A stretch of 64,000 nucleotides of DNA from Lotus japonicus. Lineage: Eukaryota > Streptophyta > Magnoliopsida > Fabales > Fabaceae. Shown piece after piece: positions 23,799-31,921 of the stretch. The translations under genes and the position numbers were made by a program. A model generated the notes under the pieces. The model worked only from the letters and a program-made list of their open reading frames with translations, was not told where the DNA came from and did no database searches. Where the stretch lies: positions 75,502,732 through 75,566,731 of the forward strand of contig NC_080044.1 of assembly GCF_012489685.1 (NCBI RefSeq). The letters run 5' to 3'. The first letter of the stretch is position 1. The number at the start of each line of letters is the position of its first letter.

Positions 23799-26700
23799 TT
23801 GCAGCCCAAACCTTTTACCCGATCTACCACGAGTTGGAGCAACCCGACCCAGAAAATGGGTTTCTCGGGTTCTACTGGGTCGAACTCAATTTCGACGCCA
23901 GCGTTGAGCTCTACAGGTAGAAAGGGAGAAAACACCACCCAAACCTCGTCGCCTGATCGCTGGAAAGGGGTTCGAGGCATCCAGAGCGATGTAATCGCAG
24001 ATCGGAGAGCAAAGGGGTTGTGCTTCAAGTGTGGAGGAAAGTATCATCCCACTCTTCACAAGTGTCCCGAACGCTCGATGCGGGTTCTGATTTTGGGTGA
24101 CGATGAGGGATTGAACGAAGAGGGAGAAATCATAGCTCTCGAGGCCACTGAAATTGAGGGGGATGAAGAGGAAATTGAGGCTGAGTGCAAGTTAACTATG
24201 ATGGGAGTGCTGGGAACGATGGGAGATTGCCACACGATGAAGATTTCTGGGAAAATTGACAGCATCGATGTGGTGGTTCTAATCGACAGTGGGGCTAGCC
24301 ACAACTTCATTTCGCCAGAGGTCACAACAGCTCTAGGACTGCCGGTGGCTCGTGCAGCGAAGAAAATCAAGTTGGGTGATGGTCATAAGGTATTTTCTCA
24401 AGGAATTTGTGAAGGGGTCAGAATTGATTTGGGACCTCAACTCTTTGTGGTGGATGCTCTGGTGTTGGACTTAGGAGGGTTAGATGTTGTGTTGGGAGTA
24501 TCTTGGTTGAAAACTCTGGGGAAGGTGTTGTCAGATTGGAAAGACCTTTCGATGCAATTTTTGTATGAAGGGAGATTGATCAATCTGCAGGGCCAGGGTA
24601 ATAACCAAGTGATGCAAAGTTGCCTCCACTCTTTCCTCGAGGACAAGCATAGAAGAGGAGATGAAGATTGGAGGTGGATTCATCATGGAATTGAGAAGTC
24701 TGCCCAAGCAACTACAGGACATGAGGAATTGGCTAATTTACTCAGCCAGTTTTCACAAGTATTTCAAGAAACAATCTCTCTACCTCCTGTAAGAAGCCAG
24801 GTGCATCAGATCAAGTTACTTCCAGAACATGGTCCTGTAAATGTGAGGCCATATAGATACCCTCACCATCAAAAAGAAGAGATTGAAAGGCAAGTGACAG
24901 AGTTGTTAGCCGCAGGGATAATCAGGCCTAGCATGAGTGCTTTCTCAAGCCCTGTCATCTTAGTTAAAAAGAAAGATGGCTCATGGAGGATGTGTGTGGA
25001 CTATAGGGCGCTGAATAAAGCTACAATCCCCGATAAGTACCCCATTCCCATTGTAGATGAATTGTTGGATGAGTTGTATGGAGCTACAGTTTTTTCTAAA
25101 CTGGACTTGAAGGCTGGTTACCATCAAATTCGTGTTCATGAAGATGATATCCAGAAAACCGCTTTTCGAACTCATAATGGACATTATGAGTATCTTGTGA
25201 TGCCTTTTGGATTAATGAACGCACCTGCCACTTTCCAAGCCACGATGAATGACATTTTCAGGCCTTTTCTCAGAAGTTTTGTGTTGGTATTCTTTGACGA
25301 TATTCTAATTTACAGCAAAACTGAAACTGAGCATTTGGGGCATTTGAAGATAGTGTTATCAGTTCTGGAACAACATTGCTTTGTGGCTAACAAGGCAAAA
25401 TGCAAGTTTGGCTGTCGTCAGATTGATTATCTTGGCCATATCATATCTGGGGAAGGTGTGGCAGTAGACCCTGGCAAAATCCAATGTGTTTTGGAGTGGC
25501 CCGAGCCTAAGACTGTTAAAGGAGTTCGTGGTTTCTTGGGGCTTACAGGGTATTATAGAAAGTTTGTGAAGGATTATGGGAAGATTGCTAAACCTCTTAC
25601 GGAATTGACCAAGAAAAACAACTTTGTATGGGGAAAAGAAGCCTTGGATGCATTTAATCTACTCAAGCAGATTATGACAACTCCTCCTGTGCTAGTGTTA
25701 CCTAATTTTGCTGTGGCTTTTGAGGTCGAATGTGATGCTGCAGGGAGAGGTATTGGTGCTGTTCTGATGCAGAAGAGGCAGCCAATAGCCTATTTCAGCA
25801 AAGCTTTATCTGATGGGAATCTGTCCAAATCTGTGTATGAAAAAGAATTGATGGCTTTGGTGCTTGCAATTCAACACTGGAGACATTACCTCTTAGGAAA
25901 ACCTTTTGTGGTCTATACTGATCATAAGAGTTTGAAACATTTCCTGCAGCAAAGGGTGACTTCTCCTGATCAACAGTGTTGGTTGGCCAAACTTTTGGGT
26001 TATCAATTTGAAGTAAAATATAAGCCAGGTATGGAGAACAAGGCTGCTGATGCTTTGTCACGATGCCATGGTGATGTGGAATTGGCTGCTATGTTATCTT
26101 ACCCCTCTTGGTTGGATGGGGAGAAGCTGCTACAGGAAGTTAGACAAGATGCTAATCTGCAGAAAACAGTGGAGGCAGTCACGAAGGATCCTGAAGCTAA
26201 GTCAGGGTTCACCATCCAACAAGACATCTTATTTTACCAAGGACGATTGGTGCTATCTTCTAATTCACCGTCCATACCTTTACTGCTGCAGGAATTTCAT
26301 GAAACACCTACGGGAGGGCATTCTGGGTTTCTTAGAACCTACAAGAGGCTGGCGGCTAATCTATATTGGCCAGGAATGCAAAAAAGGGTAAGAGATTTTG
26401 TTAGAGCTTGTGACATCTGCCAAAGGCAGAAGTATGCAGCCACTTCTCCCGGAGGACTCCTTCAACCTTTGCCAATCCCAAATGCAATTTGGGAGGATCT
26501 GTCATTAGACTTTATCACTGGATTACCTAAGTCTAAGGGGTTTGAGGCAGTGCTTGTAGTAGTGGACAGACTATCCAAGTACAGTCATTTTCTATTGCTG
26601 AAGCATCCTTACACTGCCAAATCAGTGGCTGAGTTATTTCTGCGAGAGGTTGTCAGACTGCATGGGATTCCTTTGTCTCTCATTAGTGATAGGGACCCTC

Positions 26701-27713
26701 TATTTGTAAGTCACTTTTGGATGGAACTGTTCAAGCCGCAGGGTACTCAATTGAGGATGAATTCAGCCTACCATCCAGAAACGGATGGACAAACTGAAGT
26801 CACTAACCGATGCTTAGAGAGTTATTTGCGCTGTTTTGCATCTGAACAGCCTAAGACATGGTCTCATTGGATACCATGGGCTGAATTCTGGTACAATACT
26901 ACTTATCATGTGTCCATTGGGAAGACCCCTTTTGAGGTGGTTTATGGTAGGCAGCCACCAAGTATTCTTCGTTTTCTGAGCAATGAGACTAAGGTTGCTG
27001 CTGTGGCTATGGAGCTGTGTGACCGGGATGAGGCCCTGAATCAGTTGAAGGCTCATTTGTTGAGGGCACAACAGCAGATGAAAAAGTATGCAGACAAGAA
27101 AAGAAGGGAGGTTCACTTCGAGGTTGGAGAATGGGTTTTTCTCAAGCTACGACCCCATAGGCAACATTCAGTGGCAAGGAGGATTAATCCTAAGTTAGCT
27201 GCACGTTTTTATGGACCTTTCCAGATCATCGAACAAGTAGGGGAGGTTGCTTACAAGCTTCAGCTACCTGCTCAGTCAAGGATACATCCTGTATTTCATG
27301 TATCTTTGCTGAAGAAAGCCATTGGGAATTATTCAGTGCAAGGGGAACTCCCCAAGGAGCTGGAGCTCAACCCTGAGGATGAAGTTTACCCGGAGCAAGT
27401 TATTGGTACCAGGACTATCATTCAAGGAGGGATCTCAGTGCCCCAAAGTCTAATCCAGTGGAAGAACAAGTCTGCTGATGATGTTACTTGGGAAGATGAT
27501 GCCTTTATTCGAGGCCAATTTCCAGATTTTAGCCTTGAGGACAAGGCTGTAACTAAGGGGGGTGGAATTGTTAGAAACCTGAGTGATGAAGCAGGCCTTG
27601 ATGATAGCGAGGATGTGGGCCTTGATGTGAACAATAAGAAGCCCAAGGTTTGGAGAGTTTACAAGAGGAAGCGTGGGAAGGTTCTACAAGAGACTGAGCT
27701 GGCAGATATTTGA
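23799..27713 (+). CDS. Pol polyprotein of the Ty3/gypsy chromovirus
   Basis: 1,304 codons in the same frame as gag, after the TGA. Domains in order (numbering from 23799): zinc knuckle CFKCGGKYHPTLHKC (about 77-91), aspartic protease with VLIDSGASHNFI, reverse transcriptase with FFDDIL (D500/D501), RNase H (ECDAAGRGIGAVLM and YTDHKSLKHFL), integrase with an HHCC finger (TGGHSGFLRTYKR, CDICQRQK) and a DDE core D904, D964, E1000, then a C-terminal chromodomain (SLIQWKNKSADDVTWE). All key residues are present. The last 48 codons lie inside the 3' LTR, so the polypurine tract is translated. Without readthrough of the TGA there is no obvious way to express this frame. Confidence 0.92.
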   Translation: MQPKPFTRSTTSWSNPTQKMGFSGSTGSNSISTPALSSTGRKGENTTQTSSPDRWKGVRGIQSDVIADRRAKGLCFKCGGKYHPTLHKCPERSMRVLILGDDEGLNEEGEIIALEATEIEGDEEEIEAECKLTMMGVLGTMGDCHTMKISGKIDSIDVVVLIDSGASHNFISPEVTTALGLPVARAAKKIKLGDGHKVFSQGICEGVRIDLGPQLFVVDALVLDLGGLDVVLGVSWLKTLGKVLSDWKDLSMQFLYEGRLINLQGQGNNQVMQSCLHSFLEDKHRRGDEDWRWIHHGIEKSAQATTGHEELANLLSQFSQVFQETISLPPVRSQVHQIKLLPEHGPVNVRPYRYPHHQKEEIERQVTELLAAGIIRPSMSAFSSPVILVKKKDGSWRMCVDYRALNKATIPDKYPIPIVDELLDELYGATVFSKLDLKAGYHQIRVHEDDIQKTAFRTHNGHYEYLVMPFGLMNAPATFQATMNDIFRPFLRSFVLVFFDDILIYSKTETEHLGHLKIVLSVLEQHCFVANKAKCKFGCRQIDYLGHIISGEGVAVDPGKIQCVLEWPEPKTVKGVRGFLGLTGYYRKFVKDYGKIAKPLTELTKKNNFVWGKEALDAFNLLKQIMTTPPVLVLPNFAVAFEVECDAAGRGIGAVLMQKRQPIAYFSKALSDGNLSKSVYEKELMALVLAIQHWRHYLLGKPFVVYTDHKSLKHFLQQRVTSPDQQCWLAKLLGYQFEVKYKPGMENKAADALSRCHGDVELAAMLSYPSWLDGEKLLQEVRQDANLQKTVEAVTKDPEAKSGFTIQQDILFYQGRLVLSSNSPSIPLLLQEFHETPTGGHSGFLRTYKRLAANLYWPGMQKRVRDFVRACDICQRQKYAATSPGGLLQPLPIPNAIWEDLSLDFITGLPKSKGFEAVLVVVDRLSKYSHFLLLKHPYTAKSVAELFLREVVRLHGIPLSLISDRDPLFVSHFWMELFKPQGTQLRMNSAYHPETDGQTEVTNRCLESYLRCFASEQPKTWSHWIPWAEFWYNTTYHVSIGKTPFEVVYGRQPPSILRFLSNETKVAAVAMELCDRDEALNQLKAHLLRAQQQMKKYADKKRREVHFEVGEWVFLKLRPHRQHSVARRINPKLAARFYGPFQIIEQVGEVAYKLQLPAQSRIHPVFHVSLLKKAIGNYSVQGELPKELELNPEDEVYPEQVIGTRTIIQGGISVPQSLIQWKNKSADDVTWEDDAFIRGQFPDFSLEDKAVTKGGGIVRNLSDEAGLDDSEDVGLDVNNKKPKVWRVYKRKRGKVLQETELADI

Positions 27714-27978
27714 GGAAGAGAATATTAAGTTAGTTATGATATAAGGGGGAGAGAGTAGAGTGAGGAATCATCATCATTGATCTTTATTTTCTGTTATAGA
27801 GAGAGAATTAGACTCACTAGTGAGAGGGAAGCCGTAGTGCTTTTTGGGGTTGATAATAGTCTTTATCAACACTTTTTCTATTCTCTGTTATCTCTGCAAT
27901 TCCTTTTCTGCTAATACAATTGCAGTTTATTCCATTCTTCCCTCTAAGTATCATCTTGTTGTTTCATCTAACCTAACA
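27569..27978 (+). repeat. 3' LTR of the chromovirus
   Basis: 410 bp, same ends as the 5' LTR. The visible differences are A/C-type single-base changes near 27808 (AGAATTAGA versus AGAACTAGA) and 27860 (ATAGTCTT versus ATAGCCTT). The pol stop codon TGA at 27711-27713 lies 145 bp inside it. Confidence 0.92.
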
Positions 27979-28784
27979 CAACTCCATTCAATACGTGTTT
28001 TATCGGAGGCCTGAAGGTCTTTTGACATACCTTCTCATTTTACTATAATAGAATATTACAATACCAGCAACAGACTAACAAACTTCATGTTCTTAACATA
28101 CTCTTCAGGGATTACATCAGTTACAAAACTTATCAAAAAGAGTTTGTTTCTAGCCTTCTTCAAATATAATACTAAAGCTGTCTGTAACTAACACGTACCT
28201 ACCCATCCGTTGCTAAAACTAAACATAACCTTATTAACATGAAGTCACTATTTAGAGAAACAAAATGTGCATTATCCCCTTATTGCATGCAAAACAACCG
28301 AACAACAAGTGTCATATAAGAAGAATAAACTTTCTTCAAACTCATAACAAAAGTCGTTGTCCTTTGGTGAGAAAAAGATATGAGAGAAGGGATACTATAG
28401 TGCATAGAAAAGCTTTTCACAACAAAATTAGCTTACCACATAGTCAGAATAACTACTCAATCACTCACTTCAGGTTTCGCTTGGCCAGGCAAGCATTTTT
28501 ATATTTTATCAATTCTGCTTCAGCTTTAATTGAACTGCTTACACAAGGGAAAAGACATTTGAATCATTTACATGCTTGCCCTCTTCAAGCAACGTTCTAA
28601 TCAATGATTCCTGAGGATAAGACATGAATCCATCCACCTGTTTGAAAAAAGAACATATGTGCACTGAAAAAAAAACAACTTTTCCAACCATGGAACAATT
28701 AATTTTCTTGGACCACTTACGTGGAAAATATCAAATTAGTGATATAGATTAGAATTGTGACTTAAACAGAAGGCTCTAAGTTAA

Positions 28785-28928
28785 CCGAGAGTCAGGTGCT
28801 CACGTCTTCCCTGATATAGACTTAGTATCCTAGATGTTTCCTCCTCCTCAAAACTTGTCACAAACTTTTGCAGGAACAACTCCTCAGTAAAAAAATGGAT
28901 TACTTAATCTAGCATCCTTCTTCATCAA
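28785..28928 (-). pseudogene. mTERF C-terminal fragment in the tandem duplicate
   Basis: The minus strand resembles the last roughly 45 codons of the mTERF gene at 29895-31064 (shared TTTGCAGGAACAAC, GATGTTTCCTCCTCCTCAAA and GATATAGACTTAGTA). Small indels and substitutions break the frame, and everything upstream of this piece is missing. Dead duplicate. Confidence 0.72.
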
Positions 28929-29084
28929 AATATGTCTATTGTCCTATTTGTGAGCATCCATGACTACTGATAAGTTTCTTGCTATTTATCAACATTTAGA
29001 AAGAGATGTTTTAGAAAGAGAGGGGAAGGATCCATTCCCACCACTCATCCATCTAGAGCAATTCAATCTCATTTTTATTTACAC

Positions 29085-29172
29085 ACACCACTCCCGCTCA
29101 CACACACACACACAAGTGGAACCAGCCAAGAAGAAGAAGCAAATTGATATTATTCCACACACACACACACCA
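29085..29172. repeat. (CA)n microsatellite cluster
   Basis: Two CACACA-rich runs (about 29095-29115 and 29155-29172) in the mTERF downstream region. They are absent from the paralogous copy A near 22150, so they expanded after the duplication or were lost there. Confidence 0.75.
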
Positions 29173-29894
29173 TGCCCGCCGCATGTCTGTGTCCATGGTT
29201 ATACAACTCAGCTTAACCTCAGCCGGTTAGACCAACAAATCAATAAACTTGAACTCAGATATGTTTTTCTTTTCAGACAGGAAACAAATTCTTGAAGCAA
29301 AAATGACTTATACAGTTCAAAGGTGTAACGCATACATTGATAAACAAAGAACAAGATCTGAATGAACTTATGATATCAGGGACCTGGTCAAAATTCTCAA
29401 CAAATCCCCAAATTCCAAGCAACAGTTATAGTTTTAACTTCTTTATGAATAGTATCTACAACTCCATTCAATACGTGTCATTTGGCAAGAAAAAGATATG
29501 AGAGAAGGGATGCTATGCACTTTTCACGACAAAATTAGCTTACAACATAGTCAGAATAAACTATTCAATCACTCAAGTTTCCCTAGGCCAGACAAGCATT
29601 TTTTTTATATTTTATCATTCTGCTTCGGCTTAATTGAACTGCCAAAACAAGGGAAAGGACATTTGAATCATTTACCTACTTGCACTCTTCAAGCAACGTT
29701 CTAATCCATGATTCCTGAGAATTAGACATGAATCCATCCACCTCTTTGAAACAGAACATATGTGCAATGAAAGAAACAAATTCTCTAACCATGAAACAAA
29801 TAATTTTCTTGCACCACTTAAATGCAAAATATCAAATTAGTGATATAGATCAGAATTGTGACTTAAACAGAAGGCTCTAAGTGAGTGCTAGATG

Positions 29895-31064
29895 CTAGTG
29901 TTCTTCCCGATATAGACTTAGTAGCTTAGATGTTTCCTCCTCCTCAAAACTATTCACAAACTTTTGCAGGAACAACTTATCAGTATACATAAATGGTGTA
30001 GTTAAGCTAGCATCCTTCTTGATCAAACCTCTGGAGAGAAGATACTGGAGAACTGAAGCCCTTGGCCTAAGCCTTTTCTCCAAACTAAATCCAAAAAGAG
30101 CCGGCTGTGCTTGAAGCACTGAATGGTCCCAACCAAGATAGCCAACCCAAAAACTCATGACTGCATTAACTTTTTTGATTGAGTATAGCATAATGTGGGG
30201 ATTCCTCCTAAATGCATCCAGAATAGCATCTTCAGACCAGCCCCATATCTTGAAGGCATCGAGTTTGGCATCCCAAAGAGATTTGGTTATAGCCCTTTTG
30301 GCCTGTAATGCTACCACAAAAAGCGCTTTGGAGGGATGAAATCCCAATCCCTTGAGTTCCTCCACAGCCTCCTTCAAGTCAGCACATCTGAGCAAAGAGG
30401 GCCCAGTAATAAGCAAAAGGTATATGTTTGCGGGAGTGACTCCCATATCAAGCAACAATTTAACTTTTGATTTCATGTGATGAATAGTAATGTTAGTGGA
30501 ACCAAAAAGGGCACAAACTATTGCTTTTTCATCAGATGGAGAGAATCTCCTTACAAATTGAAATGCAGGTATTATGTGATTCTCGAGGCTTTTAAGCATG
30601 AAATACGGGGTCCTAGTGACAGTGGTGACAATGTCAGAACCTTTGGAGGCTAGAAATTGAAACTTTGGCAAAACCCTTTTGGTGGGGTCGAATAGAAGAA
30701 CCTCTGGTACCCTGCGAATGATGCTGTGTATCTGAGAGTTGGAGAAACCATGGTTTGTGAAGAAGGCGATAACCGAATCGGGCTTGTTTGCGTCGTTGAA
30801 ACGAACTCGCTTGGATGCTTTGAGAGCAGCTTGGGATGAGAAGCCACAAGTGTTTGTCAAGTAGGAAACGGTGAAGGATTGTTTATCAGAAGAATCACAA
30901 GTGGTTGAGAACAAGTTATGAGATACTATTGATAATGGGTAGGGGAAGAAGGGTTTCAGTTGACATTTTGAGGTTGGTGGTGGTGGTTGGGAGAAAGTGT
31001 TGCGGTGGAGAAAACCTCTGAGACGACGGTGACCGTGAAACATGAGATCGGAGATTCGACTCAT
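29895..31064 (-). CDS. mTERF family protein, organellar transcription termination factor-like
   Basis: A single-exon gene of 389 codons. The N-terminus (MSRISDLMFHGHRRLRGFLH) is rich in Arg, Ser and His and low in acidic residues, as in mitochondrial or plastid presequences. From about residue 70 (VSYLTNTCGFSSQAALKAS) onward it has the repeated helical mTERF pattern, with typical phrases such as VIAFFTNHGFSNSQIHSII, RVPEVLLFDPTKRVLPK and ILDAFRRNPHIML, ending in the usual C-terminal RLRPRASVLQYLLSRGLI. Plant mTERFs bind organellar nucleic acids and affect transcription, splicing or RNA stability; the target here is unknown. The ATG at 31064 is only 110 bp from the end of a MULE transposon, so most of its original promoter has been displaced. 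Its 3' end is duplicated at 28785-28928. Confidence 0.9.
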   Translation of the reverse strand: MSRISDLMFHGHRRLRGFLHRNTFSQPPPPTSKCQLKPFFPYPLSIVSHNLFSTTCDSSDKQSFTVSYLTNTCGFSSQAALKASKRVRFNDANKPDSVIAFFTNHGFSNSQIHSIIRRVPEVLLFDPTKRVLPKFQFLASKGSDIVTTVTRTPYFMLKSLENHIIPAFQFVRRFSPSDEKAIVCALFGSTNITIHHMKSKVKLLLDMGVTPANIYLLLITGPSLLRCADLKEAVEELKGLGFHPSKALFVVALQAKRAITKSLWDAKLDAFKIWGWSEDAILDAFRRNPHIMLYSIKKVNAVMSFWVGYLGWDHSVLQAQPALFGFSLEKRLRPRASVLQYLLSRGLIKKDASLTTPFMYTDKLFLQKFVNSFEEEETSKLLSLYREEH

Positions 31065-31921
31065 CCAACAACGCAGTAATTCTCGAAACCTTAAAAACGA
31101 CAGAGAACACTGACTCCTTTCGACTAATAAGAAATAGTGTTGTCGAGAAATAAATAAATAAATAAAATTAAATAGGCAAATTCTGGGGTGCCTCCCTATT
31201 TTTTAAGGGTGTGGTGCCTCCAACCCTTTTAGCAAATAATATGCTGCCATGTGTATTAGTATTTTCAAATTTTCTTTTTCTGTTCAAATTTGAATTGTTT
31301 TTTAGAAAATCAAAAATGTTTTATATTTTATTTTCAGAGGGGCCTTTTAGCAATTGTTTGAAAGTTGTATATTATCTTTTAACCATCATTGAGAATTTTT
31401 ACCAAGCTTATTCGTATTCTGAGTTCAACCCATTTTCTTCTTCTTCTTCCTTGAACCCTAAATAGTATCAGCTTCTTCACCTTCCAGCTTCTTCATCGTT
31501 CGTTTTTCGCAGACGAGGACCATTGTCGCCATCAGCTTCTTCATTGTCGTTCGAGCTTCTTCACGTTCCAGCTTCTTCATCAAATAGCACGGTCCGTTTC
31601 TGAATCTGGGTTTAGTGTGTTTTGGTTCTAAAATCGCATTTTCCTAATCTATTATTCGTTGTTGTTGTTTGATTTCAAATTCAGGGGTTCTTATATTTGT
31701 GGGTTTTGAATCTGGGTTTATGGTTTAAATCGCATTTTGGGTATTGTGCTTTTGGGTTTAGGCTTTTGAATCGGTGGGTTTAGGGTTTAAAAAATCTGAA
31801 TGAAATTTTTTTCGTTTAAGGTTTACAAAATTGATTTCATTGTTTTCGAAAATCAGGTTTTGTTTATTTAAAATCTTTGTGTTGTACTTATTTATTGGTT
31901 TTGTTGCATAGGTTTGCTGCC

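Larger units (their letters stand above)
22591..27983 (+). mobile_element. Ty3/gypsy chromovirus, 5,383 bp, young
   Basis: The LTRs 22596-23005 and 27569-27978 are 410 bp each, begin TGTTAG and end CTAACA, and differ at two positions that I could see. Target duplications are CAAAT (22591-22595) and CAACT (27979-27983), one mismatch. The paralogous empty site in copy B (near 29459) reads CAACT. A polypurine tract (AAGGGGGGTGGAAT) precedes the 3' LTR. The element encodes gag and pol with a C-terminal chromodomain. Compact size and short LTRs fit the Reina-like chromoviruses (inference). At a usual plant LTR rate of 1.3e-8 per site per year, 2/410 differences implies roughly 0.2 million years. 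Confidence 0.93.
22020..30040 (-). repeat. Partial tandem duplication of the mTERF 3' end and its downstream flank
   Basis: Copy A (22020-22595 continuing at 27979-28930, split by a retrotransposon) matches copy B (28935-30040), which contains the end of the intact mTERF gene. Shared anchors are TGACTACTGATAAGTTTCT, GGAAGGATCCATTCCCACCA and CAACTCCATTCAATACGTGT. Copy A has about 350 bp (28000-28355) that copy B lacks. Copy B has extra (CA)n runs at 29085-29172. The direction of the extra-block difference (gain or loss) is not resolved. Confidence 0.78.

Noticed and set aside
23759..27646. Minus-strand open frames opposite the chromovirus pol
   Set aside because: Short shadow frames with no domains, opposite a frame with a full set of pol motifs.
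29498..29704. Short plus-strand open frames in the mTERF downstream region
   Set aside because: The paralogous copy at 28380-28600 does not keep the same frame and no domain is present.
31877..31921. Upstream ATG of the transposase frame
   Set aside because: It lies before a strong acceptor (GCATAG|GT), so it is probably intron; ATG at 31922 fits better.
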